Positions 24,934 to 33,439 of a stretch of DNA of 64,000 bases are shown in pieces. The notes below the pieces were generated by a model. The model did no database searches. It was not told where the DNA came from and worked only from the letters and a program-made list of their open reading frames with translations. Every line of letters begins with the position of its first letter. Positions within the stretch are counted from its first letter, which is position 1. This stretch comes from Brachybacterium faecium DSM 4810. Its GTDB lineage: Bacteria; Actinomycetota; Actinomycetes; Actinomycetales; Dermabacteraceae. The position numbers were made by a program, and so were the translations under genes. The stretch spans positions 868,001 to 932,000 of the forward strand of contig CP001643.1 in NCBI GenBank assembly GCA_000023405.1. Reading direction: 5' to 3'.

Positions 24934-26601
24934 CTACGGGGGCGGCGCGCTCGCCGGTGGGTCCGGGGCGTCGGGATCCTCGCCCGTCACCGAGGTCGGG
25001 TCCGGTCCGGGGGTGATCAGCGGCGGGGTGGGGGAGATGCCGGTGGCCCCGTGCGGGCTGGTCCAGCTCCAGGCTCTCGGCGGGGTGCCGGGATCCGGAG
25101 GAACCGGTGGTCTGCTCGCAGCCCGCGTCGTCGGCTCGGCGTCGGTGGTGCCGGTGGTGTCGATGTCGCGGGCGGGGGCGGTGCCGGTGAGCGGGGCCAG
25201 GATCCAGAGGCCGAGCTCCTTGAGCAGGTTGCAGCGGATGCACAGCCCCTGACCGTTCGCGAAGCTCGTCGGCCCGCCCCGGTGATGGGGGATCACGTGG
25301 TCGTGGTGGCGGATCGTCGCATTGCACCACGGGGTGCGGCAGGTGGTGTCGCGCCAGCGCAGCATCCGGGCGAGCCCGGCCGGGAATGCCCGCGAGCGGG
25401 ACTCCATCCCCACGAGGTCCCCGGTGCGCGGGTGCGTGTAGAGCCGCCGGTAGAAGGCGGAGACCACCTCATCGGGATGATCCTCCTCGCGATCACGCAG
25501 GCTGCCCGGCGGCTGCCCGAGCAGGGTGGTCCTCACGATGTGAGCGGGGAGGGTGCCGTAGCCCTCGAGCTGGGCGGTCTCGGCGTCGTCCTCGCGCCCC
25601 AGCAGCGCGGTATCGGTGATGACGATGCCGACGTCCAGGCCCGGCCGCGGCCGCGGTCGCCGCGGGGTGCGGGCCTCGCCCGGCTCGCCCTGCGCGCTCT
25701 GCGGGCCGCGCAGCACGTCCTCGACGAGCAGGTCGGCTTCCAGCGCGGAGGCGGAGGTCTTCTCGCCCGCCGCGCGCAGGGACTCGGCACGGGTGCGCAG
25801 GGAGTGCATCAGCGCCACGGCGTCGATCCCCCGCAGCACTGCGGTCACGCGGGCCATCCCGTCGTCCAGCGGCGTCATCCTCACGTGTCGTGCGCGGGCG
25901 GCGCGCTCGGCGCGTTCGCGCGCGGTCTCGGGCTCCAGCCGCTGGACCATGGCGCGGATGTCGGCCTGCAGGCGCCGGCAGCCCTTGCCGTGGAGGGTCT
26001 CGGGGTGTTCGCGGATCGCGTCGTCGATGCGGCGGCAGGTCTCGGCGCTGGCTCCGTCGAGCGCGGTGGCGACGGCGGAAGCCTGCTGAGCGGTCATCGC
26101 GCCGGCCCAGAGGGTGTCGACCGTCCCCGGCATGTCCTGGACCAGGCGGCGTGCCTTCGCCTGCGAGAGCGACGAGGCGGCCGGGGAGATCCGGCGGGCC
26201 AGCGCGATCTCCTGGCCGGCGCCGCGGCCCTGTTTCTCGGCCTCGACGCCGCGGGCGGCATCATCACGCCGGATCCGCTGCTCGGCGGAGACCTGCCAGG
26301 TCGCCTCCACCGCGGCCAGAGAGGCACGCAGATGATCGATCCCGGCGAGGACGGCCAGCGCCTCCTCCGCGCTGCCGGGGGCGGTCTCGGGCAGCGGGTC
26401 CCGCACGGAGGCGGTGCGGGTGACGGCGAGGAGGGCCGCTGCGAGGATCTGGGCGATGACGGTGCGGGCCGAGGGGCCGGCCTCGATCGCGGCCAGGCGC
26501 CCCAGCACCTCCTCGAGCGGATCGCCCGACGGCGCGGCCGCCTCCCGGTGAGGTGTGCCCTCACCGGGGTGATCCCCGCTGCCAGTCGGTGTCGTCTCCA
26601 T
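24934..26601 (-). CDS. DUF222 / HNH endonuclease domain protein
   Basis: Actinobacterial 13E12-repeat-type protein of 555 residues. Residues about 40-330 form the DUF222 helical region; near 430-475 is an HNH nuclease-like block: CRTPWCNATIRHHDHVIPH, then GGPTSFANGQGLCIRCNLLKE. The tail after it is Pro/Thr-rich and probably disordered. I choose the ATG at 26601 (METTPTG); a TACGAT element only six bases before it on the minus strand suggests a leaderless transcript. Members are very often multi-copy in these genomes and their role is unclear; activity is inferred only from the motif. Confidence 0.85.
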   Translation of the reverse strand: METTPTGSGDHPGEGTPHREAAAPSGDPLEEVLGRLAAIEAGPSARTVIAQILAAALLAVTRTASVRDPLPETAPGSAEEALAVLAGIDHLRASLAAVEATWQVSAEQRIRRDDAARGVEAEKQGRGAGQEIALARRISPAASSLSQAKARRLVQDMPGTVDTLWAGAMTAQQASAVATALDGASAETCRRIDDAIREHPETLHGKGCRRLQADIRAMVQRLEPETARERAERAARARHVRMTPLDDGMARVTAVLRGIDAVALMHSLRTRAESLRAAGEKTSASALEADLLVEDVLRGPQSAQGEPGEARTPRRPRPRPGLDVGIVITDTALLGREDDAETAQLEGYGTLPAHIVRTTLLGQPPGSLRDREEDHPDEVVSAFYRRLYTHPRTGDLVGMESRSRAFPAGLARMLRWRDTTCRTPWCNATIRHHDHVIPHHRGGPTSFANGQGLCIRCNLLKELGLWILAPLTGTAPARDIDTTGTTDAEPTTRAASRPPVPPDPGTPPRAWSWTSPHGATGISPTPPLITPGPDPTSVTGEDPDAPDPPASAPPP

Positions 26602-26607
26602 GACCCG

Positions 26608-26613
26608 ATCGTA
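26608..26613 (-). promoter_or_regulatory. Possible -10 element of the HNH gene
   Basis: TACGAT on the minus strand, six bases before the ATG at 26601. Such spacing would put the transcript start at the start codon (leaderless mRNA, common in actinobacteria). No good -35 is seen. Confidence 0.35.
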
Positions 26614-26679
26614 AGCACGTTCGAAACCGTCCACCACCCCCGTCGATGGTTTGTGGATGACGCACCGGCGGGCAGGCAG

Positions 26680-26715
26680 AATGTGGAGGAGAACGTGGAG
26701 GAGAATGTGGATGAA
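26680..26715 (+). repeat. Three 12-base direct repeats
   Basis: AATGTGGAGGAG, AACGTGGAGGAG and AATGTGGATGAA follow each other without a gap. A further CTGTGGAGGAAA lies at about 26722-26733. They sit about 80 bases upstream of the HNH protein's start. The repeats may be a simple slippage product or regulator-binding iterons; no protein-coding role is evident. Confidence 0.6.
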
Positions 26716-26788
26716 TGCCCGCTGTGGAGGAAAGGTCGGCGCCAAAGCGGGGCCCTGCCTGGCCTCTCGTGCCCTGCCTGCTCTCTCG

Positions 26789-26816
26789 CGCCCGGCCCGG
26801 CGGAATGGGCCGGGCG
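26789..26816. terminator. GC-rich hairpin, possible terminator
   Basis: CGCCCGGCCC pairs perfectly with GGGCCGGGCG around an eight-base loop. No T-run is seen and no gene ends nearby, so its role is uncertain. Confidence 0.35.
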
Positions 26817-26991
26817 CCATATGTGACCCCGGGTAGAAAGGGGGCATGGTGCCGGGAGCGGCGGCGAAAAGGATGCCGCCATAGTCTCCATGGCTCCTCC
26901 GAGGTGCTTTACCGCGCCCGCGTGCTCGACGACGACCCGGTCGTCGCCGGCATCGACGGAGCGTGCGCCGAGGCTGTGGGACCATGGCCGC

Positions 26992-27051
26992 ATGAGCACC
27001 ACCCCCGTCGGCGCCGGAGCGCACCCCGCCCCGGGGCGCTGGACCCGGTGA
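26992..27051 (+). CDS. Possible 19-residue upstream ORF before the DUF418 gene
   Basis: ATG at 26992 opens a 19-codon frame (MSTTPVGAGAHPAPGRWTR) whose TGA overlaps the ATG of the DUF418 gene at 27051 (TGATG). It could be a leader peptide coupling translation, or the true N terminus of the membrane protein split by a frameshift (sequencing error or real). No family match. Confidence 0.3.
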   Translation: MSTTPVGAGAHPAPGRWTR

Positions 27052-28274
27052 TGAGCTCCGTCCCCCTCGCGCGCCGCGCCCTCGGCCCCGACCTCGCGCG
27101 CGGGATCTCGCTGCTGGGGATCGCGCTGGCCAACATGGTGGGCTGGCTGCACGGGCAGCAATGGACGGTGCTGCTCAAGCAGCGCGACGGCACCGGAGCG
27201 GACCGCGTGGTGGATGTGCTCGTCGCCCTCCTGGCGGACAACCGCGGCTTCCCGCTCTTCGCCCTGCTGTTCGGCTACGGCATCGGCGTGCTGCACCGAC
27301 GTTCCCGCGAGCGCGGGGAGCGCGTGCGGCGGTTCCTCGCCCGGATGGGGCGGCGGCACCTGGTGCTGCTGGGGATCGGCGCGATGCACGCGCTGCTCCT
27401 CTTCACCGGCGACATCCTCATCGCCTACGCCATCATCGGCATGCTCGTGGTGCTGCTGATCCCCCGACATCGGGCGGCGCTGCCGCTGGCCGGGCTGCTG
27501 GCCCTGCCGGCCCTCGGCGTGTGGGGGTGGGTGGACGGCACCATCGGGCTGTCCGGCCAGGACGGCTACGCGGCCGCCTCCGCCCCCACCTACCTCGCCT
27601 CCCTCGAGATCCGCTCCGGCGAGGCGCTCCGCGAGATCGCACTCGCGCTGATCAGCGACATCGGTCTGCTCACCCCGATGGCGATGGGGGCGATCGCCGC
27701 CCGCCTCCACCTGCTCGAACAGGTGGAGGGCAACCGCGACCTGCTCGTGCCGCTGACGCGCTGGGGCCTGCTGATCGGGGTGGCCGGCGCGGTCCCGCTC
27801 ACGGCCGTGCTGGTGCTCGACCCGGCCCACGCCCACCTCGACAGCGCCGCCGTGCTGGGAATCCTGGGCGTGCTGCACCAGTACTCGGGGCTCGCCGGGG
27901 CGCTCGGCCTCGCCGCGGGTGCGGCCCTGCTCGGCGAGCGGGTCACGCGCCGCGGCGCGCTCGGCGAGGGGGCGGTGCGCGGCATCGCGGCGCTCGGCAC
28001 CGTCTCCCTCAGCGCCTACATCGGCCAGTCCGTGCTGTATCTGGCGCTGTTCCCGCCGTACACCCTCGACCTCGGCGCGAGCCTCGGCAGCGCCGGGGCG
28101 GCGGGGATCGCGCTGCTGGGCTGGCTGGCGATGATCCCGCCCGCCATCGTCCTGCACCGCCGCGGCCTCCGCGGCCCGCTCGAGATGCTCCTGCGCCGAC
28201 TCGCCGGCTCGACCGCGCCGCGCCCCCGGCCCACGGCACCGCCGACGCCCGCTCGGAAGGGAGCGCGCCCATGA
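27051..28274 (+). CDS. DUF418 family membrane protein (YeiB-like)
   Basis: A 407-residue multi-pass membrane protein. Near the N terminus: RALGPDLARGISLLGIALAN, then LFALLFGYGIGVLHRR, then RRHLVLLGIGAMHALLLFTGD; later ISLSAYIGQSV-like text (reads TVSLSAYIGQSVLYLALF) matches the DUF418 C-terminal domain. About ten membrane segments. Function of this family is unknown. The start is uncertain: ATG at 27051 or GTG at 27048, with a short upstream ORF overlapping. The stop overlaps the start of the DUF4031 gene. Confidence 0.82.
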   Translation: MSSVPLARRALGPDLARGISLLGIALANMVGWLHGQQWTVLLKQRDGTGADRVVDVLVALLADNRGFPLFALLFGYGIGVLHRRSRERGERVRRFLARMGRRHLVLLGIGAMHALLLFTGDILIAYAIIGMLVVLLIPRHRAALPLAGLLALPALGVWGWVDGTIGLSGQDGYAAASAPTYLASLEIRSGEALREIALALISDIGLLTPMAMGAIAARLHLLEQVEGNRDLLVPLTRWGLLIGVAGAVPLTAVLVLDPAHAHLDSAAVLGILGVLHQYSGLAGALGLAAGAALLGERVTRRGALGEGAVRGIAALGTVSLSAYIGQSVLYLALFPPYTLDLGASLGSAGAAGIALLGWLAMIPPAIVLHRRGLRGPLEMLLRRLAGSTAPRPRPTAPPTPARKGARP

Positions 28275-28819
28275 CCGTCTACGCCGACACCCCGCGCTGG
28301 CCCCGCCACGGGATGCTGTGGGGCCATCTGATCTCCGACACCTCCCTGAGCGAGCTGCACGCCGCCGCCGAGCGCGCGGGCCTGCCGCCGCGCTCCTTCG
28401 ACCTCGATCACTACGACTGGCCGGAACCCGCCCGGGAATCCCTGGTGGAGACGGGGGTGCGCTTCGTCGGCGACCGGGAGCTGACCCGGATCCTCCTCGC
28501 CTCCGGGCTGAGGGTGAAGCTGCTGGACCGCCCGACGGCCCGGGCGCGGCGCAGCGCCGAGCATGCCGCCGCGCTCGGCCTGGACACCGTCCCGCGAGAT
28601 CTCATCCTCGGCCTGCGCGGCCACGTCGACCCGCTGCCCGCGCAGCCCGGCGCCTTCCGCCTCACCCGCGACCGGCCCGAGGGGCCGCCGCGGATCGAGG
28701 CGCACGATGCCGCCGGCCGACGGGCCGCGCAGGAGATGCTCACCCACCTCGACGCCCTCTCCCGGGCGCGGACGGGGAGGGGGTTCGTGGGCCAGGTGAT
28801 GGACGGGCCGCCGCGCTGA
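28271..28819 (+). CDS. DUF4031 domain-containing protein
   Basis: 182-residue soluble protein. The N-terminal ~80 residues follow the DUF4031 pattern: MTVYADTPRWPRHGMLWGHL, SDTSLSELHAAAERAGLPPRS, and HYDWPE. The rest has no recognised domain and ends in a basic segment. The ATG overlaps the DUF418 stop (ATGA), so the pair forms an operon. Function unknown. Confidence 0.82.
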   Translation: MTVYADTPRWPRHGMLWGHLISDTSLSELHAAAERAGLPPRSFDLDHYDWPEPARESLVETGVRFVGDRELTRILLASGLRVKLLDRPTARARRSAEHAAALGLDTVPRDLILGLRGHVDPLPAQPGAFRLTRDRPEGPPRIEAHDAAGRRAAQEMLTHLDALSRARTGRGFVGQVMDGPPR

Positions 28820-28858
28820 CGTCCCGGCCGTGCCGGGGCGCGGCCGGGCGCGGAGGGC

Positions 28859-30448
28859 TCAGCCCTGCGCTGGGTCCTCGGGCGTCGGGGGAGCGGCGTC
28901 GTCGGGCTCCGCGCCGAGCGCTCGGCGCTGGTCGGGCTCGACCTGCTGCTCGGGCGCGATCTCGGTGCCCTGCAGCTCGACCCAGAACGTGGCGCCGCCG
29001 CCCTCGGTCTCGGTCACGCCGATGCTGCCGCGGTGCTGCTGCACGATGGAGGCCGCGATCGAGAGGCCGAGCCCCGCGCCGCCGCCCTGCGTGGCCGAGC
29101 GCGCCCGCGAGGCGTCGGTGCGGTAGAAGCGCTCGAACACCTTCTCGCGCTGGTCGTCGTCGATGCCCTCGCCGTGGTCGCGCACCTCGATCCGGGCCGT
29201 GCCCTGCGGGGTGTACCCCACCGCGATCTCGACCGGCGAGCCCTTGGGGGTGTGCCGGTTGGCGTTGCCCACGAGATTGAGGATCACCTGGCGCAGCGAG
29301 GCCTCGTCCCCGAGCACCCCGATCGACACGTGCGGCTGCACCGACAGGGGCGTGCCGGACAGCGAGGTCACCATCACCTGCCGGCCGGGGTCCAGGGCGC
29401 GCAGGTCCTGGGCGGCGTCGAAGAGCGCATCGGTGAAGTCGACCGGTGCGAGATCGAGCTCCGGCTTCTCGTCGAGACGGGCCAGGCGCAGCAGGTTCTC
29501 CACCAGCGAGCCCATCCGTCGGGCCTCGTCCTCGATGCGGCGCATCGCGGAGCTGACGTCCTCGTCGGTGGGCAGCGCCCCCATCCGGTACAGCTCCCCG
29601 AAGCCGCGGATCGCCGCGAGCGGGGTGCGCAGCTCGTGGGAGGCGTCGCCCACGAAGCGCCGCATCTTCGCCTCCGAGAGGGTGGCGCGCTCCTCCGAGG
29701 CGGACTGGGCGGCGAAGGACTGCTCGATGCGCACCAGCATCTCGTTGAGCGACAGCGCCAGATCGTGCACCTCGAGGCTGGTGCGGGTGACGGGCACGCG
29801 GCGGGAGAGGTCGCCTCCGGCGATCTGCGAGGCGGTCGCCTCCACGTCCCGCAGCGGCTCGAGCGAACGATGGGTCACGTAGCCGCCCAGGCCCATGCCC
29901 ACCAGCACCACCAGCGTGCCCACCAGCACGATGATCAGCGCCATCTCGTGCATCGTGCGGTCCACCCCGGTCAGCGGGAGGGCGACGTAGACGCTGCCGC
30001 CCTCGGGGCCCGAGTTCAGCATGGCCACCACGCGCCAGCGGTTCTCCGCCGAATCCAGCACGGTGAAGGGCCGCCCGCCGCGGTGGAGGATCTGCTCGTC
30101 GGTCAGATCCGGGAAGGGGAGGCTGACGCTGCCGGGCCCGTAATGCACCACCGCCTGCTCGATCGAGCGGCCCTGCGCGTCGCGGATCTCGATCGCGTAC
30201 TCGACCGGCGTGTACGTGCTGTTCTGGATCGCGTCGTCCCCGGCCAGCTCATGCTGGGCCAGGGCCAGCATCTCGCCCATCCCGGACTGCAGGTTGTTGT
30301 CGACCGACTGGATCAGCGTGCGGTTGAGCAGGAACAGCGACAGGCTCCCGGTGACGACGGTGCCGAGCACCAGCAGCAGCGAGATCAGGGCGACGATCCG
30401 TGTCCACAGGGACACGGGCCGCTCCGTGCGCAGGCTCGGCAGGGCCAA
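28859..30448 (-). CDS. Sensor histidine kinase
   Basis: Membrane sensor kinase, 529 residues from the TTG at 30448. A GTG at 30415 with GGAG upstream is an equally good start and would give 518 residues. Two membrane helices near 15-45 and 175-200 flank an extracytoplasmic sensor domain; HAMP follows near 200-255. The H box (GDASHELRTPLAAI) carries the phospho-acceptor His near residue 271; the N box is NLVGNANRHTPKGSP and the G box DHGEGID. The tail is Glu/Pro-rich. It is three bases downstream of the response regulator stop, forming a two-component pair. Signal unknown. Confidence 0.92.
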   Translation of the reverse strand: MALPSLRTERPVSLWTRIVALISLLLVLGTVVTGSLSLFLLNRTLIQSVDNNLQSGMGEMLALAQHELAGDDAIQNSTYTPVEYAIEIRDAQGRSIEQAVVHYGPGSVSLPFPDLTDEQILHRGGRPFTVLDSAENRWRVVAMLNSGPEGGSVYVALPLTGVDRTMHEMALIIVLVGTLVVLVGMGLGGYVTHRSLEPLRDVEATASQIAGGDLSRRVPVTRTSLEVHDLALSLNEMLVRIEQSFAAQSASEERATLSEAKMRRFVGDASHELRTPLAAIRGFGELYRMGALPTDEDVSSAMRRIEDEARRMGSLVENLLRLARLDEKPELDLAPVDFTDALFDAAQDLRALDPGRQVMVTSLSGTPLSVQPHVSIGVLGDEASLRQVILNLVGNANRHTPKGSPVEIAVGYTPQGTARIEVRDHGEGIDDDQREKVFERFYRTDASRARSATQGGGAGLGLSIAASIVQQHRGSIGVTETEGGGATFWVELQGTEIAPEQQVEPDQRRALGAEPDDAAPPTPEDPAQG

Positions 30449-30451
30449 ACC

Positions 30452-31171
30452 TCAGGAACCTTCGGGGGTGCGCAGCACATAGCCGATGCCGCGCTTGGTG
30501 TGGATCATCGGCTCGCCGATCACGTCGATCTTGCGGCGCAGGTAGGAGATGTAGGACTCCACGATCCCCACCTCGCCGGACCAGTCGTAGTCCCACACGT
30601 GGTCGAGGATCTGCGTCTTGGAGACCACCCGGCCGGCGTTGAGCATGAGGTAGCGCAGCAGCTTGAACTCGGTGGGGGACAGCTCGATGTTCACGTCCCC
30701 GCGATGCACCTCGTGGGAGTCCTCGTCCAGCCGGAGGTCGGCGACCACCAGGGCGCTGTCCACGGTGGTCTCCGCGCCGCCGTGGGTGCGGCGCAGCACC
30801 GCGCGGATGCGGGCCACGACCTCCTCGAGGCTGAACGGCTTGGTGACGTAGTCGTCCCCGCCCACGGTGAGGCCGGCGACCTTGTCCTGCGTCTCGTCCT
30901 TGGCGGTGAGGAAGAGGATCGGGTACTTCTCGCCCCGGTCGCGCAGGCGGCGCGTCACGGTGAAGCCGTCCATGTCCGGCAGCATCACGTCGAGCACCAC
31001 CAGATCGGGCTGGTTCTCCGTGGCCTCCCGGATCGCCTCGTTGCCGGTCGAGGCGGTGAACACCTCGAAGCCGGCGAAGCGCAGCGAGGTCGCGAGCAGG
31101 TCGCGGATGTTGGGTTCGTCGTCGACGACGAGGAGGCGTGCCTCGTAGTCCTGGTCCACATGCGAAGTCAT
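30452..31171 (-). CDS. OmpR-family response regulator
   Basis: 239-residue regulator, receiver domain with Asp61 as phospho-acceptor (VVLDVMLPDMDG), acidic pocket VVDDE near 16-19, and Lys in VTKPFSLEE. The winged-helix domain reads ELSPTEFKLLRYLMLNAGRVV and IVESYISYLRRKID. Resembles the TrcR/PrrA-like subgroup of actinobacteria, but I cannot assign it to one system. It lies directly upstream of the kinase gene, so both are cotranscribed. Confidence 0.93.
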   Translation of the reverse strand: MTSHVDQDYEARLLVVDDEPNIRDLLATSLRFAGFEVFTASTGNEAIREATENQPDLVVLDVMLPDMDGFTVTRRLRDRGEKYPILFLTAKDETQDKVAGLTVGGDDYVTKPFSLEEVVARIRAVLRRTHGGAETTVDSALVVADLRLDEDSHEVHRGDVNIELSPTEFKLLRYLMLNAGRVVSKTQILDHVWDYDWSGEVGIVESYISYLRRKIDVIGEPMIHTKRGIGYVLRTPEGS

Positions 31172-31225
31172 GGGGCCACCGTGCTCCTCGAGCTTGGGAA
31201 TCGGCTGGACGTCCGCTGAGCGGGC

Positions 31226-31684
31226 TCAGCGGGTGGTGCGGTGGATCTTCTCCTGCTGCTTGCGCAGCTTGCGGATCGTCCAGCTCATCTGCACCATCCG
31301 CACGGAGCCCACCAGGGCCATCACCAGCGCGCCCGCGATCGCGGCGAGCAGCATCGCGACCCCGAGCTGCATGTCGAACTCGGCCGCGAAGTAGGCGAAG
31401 TGCGCCGTGGCCGTGTTCTGCAGCACGAAGATGAGCAGGAGCACCAGCACGATCGCGCCGAGGATCAGCGAGAGCCACAGGCCGGCGGTCTTCCGGCCGC
31501 CGGCCTCCGGGGTCTCCGCGGCAGGGCGCCGCTCCGTGCCGGGGCGGTGCTCCGCTCCGGGGCGCGGTGCGTCGGCCGGCGGGGTGGTGCGGCGGCCGGT
31601 GGGGGCGTCGCCCGCGGGCGGGGCCGACGGCTGCGCGTCGCGGGTGCCCTCGCCGGGACGGGTGGGGTCGTCGGGTGAGGTCAT
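31226..31684 (-). CDS. LapA-like membrane protein (DUF1049)
   Basis: 152-residue protein. The first 68 residues are Pro/Arg/Ala-rich and disordered. Two hydrophobic helices follow (near 70-90 and 105-125), joined by a short polar loop (NTATAHFAYFAAEFD), and the tail contains a coiled-coil-like TIRKLRKQQEKIHR. This arrangement matches the LapA/LapB-type inner-membrane domain, but the role in Gram-positives is unknown. Convincing GGAGAG ribosome binding site before the ATG. Confidence 0.78.
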   Translation of the reverse strand: MTSPDDPTRPGEGTRDAQPSAPPAGDAPTGRRTTPPADAPRPGAEHRPGTERRPAAETPEAGGRKTAGLWLSLILGAIVLVLLLIFVLQNTATAHFAYFAAEFDMQLGVAMLLAAIAGALVMALVGSVRMVQMSWTIRKLRKQQEKIHRTTR

Positions 31685-31744
31685 GTCGCTCTCCTGTGGG
31701 GCGGCCGACGGGTCGGCGGCGGACAGTGGTCTGCGCCACCCACC

Positions 31745-33412
31745 CTAGTCAGCGCCGCGCCCCGCCGCCGTCGACCGTCCCAGCTCCTCGGCGTCCACGA
31801 TCGTGTACGCGTAGCCCTGTTCGGCGAGGAAGCGCTGGCGATGGGCGGCGTAGTCCTGGTCCTGGGTGTCGCGCATGACCACGGTGTAGAAGTGCGCGGT
31901 GCGCTGGTCGGCCTTGGGCCGCAGCAGCCGCCCGAGCCGCTGGGCCTCCTCCTGGCGGGAGCCGAAGGCTCCGCTGACCTGCACCGCGACGGACGCCTCC
32001 GGCAGGTCGATCGAGAAGTTCGCGACCTTCGAGACGACCAGACGGTCGATCCGGCCCTCCCGGAAGGCATCGAACAGCTCCTGCCGGCGGCGCACCGGGG
32101 TCTGCCCGGTGATGAGGTCCGCGCCCAGCCGCTCCGCGATCTCCTCGAGCTGATCGATGTACTGGCCGATCACCAGCATCGGCTCGCCCGCGTGCCGCTG
32201 TGCGATCCGCTCCACGACGTCGATCTTCCCGGGATGGGCGGCACCCAGGCGGGGCCGGTCCGCGGCCTCGGCCATCGCATAGGCCATCCTGTCCGCCGAG
32301 GGCATCGTCGCGCGCACCTCGGTGCAGACCGCGGGGGCGATGTAGCCTTGCGCCTCGATGTCCCGCCACGGCGCGTCGTAGCGCTTGGGGCCGATGAGGG
32401 AGAACACCTCGCCCTCGCGGCCGTCCTCGCGCACCAGCGTGGCGGTGAGGCCGAGGCGGCGGCGGGCCTGCAGGTCCGCGGTCATGCGGAACACCGGCGC
32501 CGGCAGCAGGTGCACCTCGTCGTAGACGATCAGGCCCCAGTCCCGCGCGCTCATCAGCTCCAGATGCGGGTGGACGCCCTTCCGCTTCATGGTGAGGACC
32601 TGGTACGTCGCGATCGTCACGGGGCGCACCTCCTTGGCGGCCCCGGAGTACTCGCCGATCTCCTCCTCGGTGAGGGTGGTGCGGCGCAGCAGCTCCTGCT
32701 TCCACTGCCGGGCGGAGACGGTCGAGGTCACCAGGATCAGGGTGGTGCGGCCCATCGCGGCCATCGCCCCCGCGCCGACGATCGTCTTGCCCGCCCCGCA
32801 CGGCAGCACCACCACGCCGCTGCCGCCGTGGCGGAAGCCGTCCACCGCCTCCGCCTGGTAGGGGCGCAGGGACCAGCCGTCCTCGGCGAGGGAGATCGGA
32901 TGCGCCTCGCCGTCCACGTAGCCGGCGTGGTCCTCTGCCGGCCAGCCCAGCTTCAGCAGCGCCTGCTTCAGCGCGCCCCGCTCCGAGGGGTGGACCACCA
33001 CGGTGGAGTCGTCGAGGCGGGCGCCGAGCATCCCCTGGATGCGCTTCGCCCGCGCGACCTCCTCGAGCACCGGCCGGTCCAGGGCGTGCAGCACCAGGCC
33101 GTGGGTCGGATCCGAGCGCAGCTGGAGCCGGCCGTAGCGGTCCATCGTGTCCGCCACGTCGATGAGCAGCGCGTGGGGGACGGGATAGCGGGAGTGGTCC
33201 ACGAGCGCGGCGACCACGGATTCCGCGTCATAGCCCGCGGCCCGGGCGTTCCACAGCCCCAGGTCGGTGATGCGGTAGGTGTGCACGTGCTCGGGGGCGC
33301 GCTCGAGCTCGGCGAAGGCGGCGATCGCGATCCGGGCGGCCTGCGCCGAGGGGTGGTCGACCTCGAGCAGGAGGGACTTGTCGCTCTGGACGATGAGGGG
33401 GCCGTCGGTCAT
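31745..33412 (-). CDS. XPB-type DNA repair helicase
   Basis: Superfamily 2 helicase, 555 residues, of the actinobacterial XPB type. N-terminal DRD-like region to about 175; motif I CGAGKT near 207; motif II DEVH near 297; RED-type motif LVREDGREGE; motif VI SGAFGSRQEEAQRLGRLLR. The RED motif is the XPB hallmark. Usual partner is a helicase-associated protein; here that gene is at 37295-39454 instead of adjacent. Expected to open DNA around damage or transcription bubbles. ATG at 33412 matches family start. Confidence 0.94.
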   Translation of the reverse strand: MTDGPLIVQSDKSLLLEVDHPSAQAARIAIAAFAELERAPEHVHTYRITDLGLWNARAAGYDAESVVAALVDHSRYPVPHALLIDVADTMDRYGRLQLRSDPTHGLVLHALDRPVLEEVARAKRIQGMLGARLDDSTVVVHPSERGALKQALLKLGWPAEDHAGYVDGEAHPISLAEDGWSLRPYQAEAVDGFRHGGSGVVVLPCGAGKTIVGAGAMAAMGRTTLILVTSTVSARQWKQELLRRTTLTEEEIGEYSGAAKEVRPVTIATYQVLTMKRKGVHPHLELMSARDWGLIVYDEVHLLPAPVFRMTADLQARRRLGLTATLVREDGREGEVFSLIGPKRYDAPWRDIEAQGYIAPAVCTEVRATMPSADRMAYAMAEAADRPRLGAAHPGKIDVVERIAQRHAGEPMLVIGQYIDQLEEIAERLGADLITGQTPVRRRQELFDAFREGRIDRLVVSKVANFSIDLPEASVAVQVSGAFGSRQEEAQRLGRLLRPKADQRTAHFYTVVMRDTQDQDYAAHRQRFLAEQGYAYTIVDAEELGRSTAAGRGAD

Positions 33413-33439
33413 CCGACCAGGCTACGCGGCCCCCTCCGC

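Larger units (their letters stand above)
26602..27050. other. Intergenic region between the HNH gene and the DUF418 gene
   Basis: About 450 bases without a convincing full gene. It contains a possible leaderless promoter for the HNH gene, three 12-base direct repeats, a GC-rich hairpin and a 19-codon frame that ends at the DUF418 start. Several open frames cross the region but look like shadows. Confidence 0.45.

Noticed and set aside
26094..28157. Minus-strand frame spanning the region between the HNH and DUF418 genes
   Set aside because: Low-complexity His/Arg/Gln composition and overlap with the DUF418 gene argue against coding.
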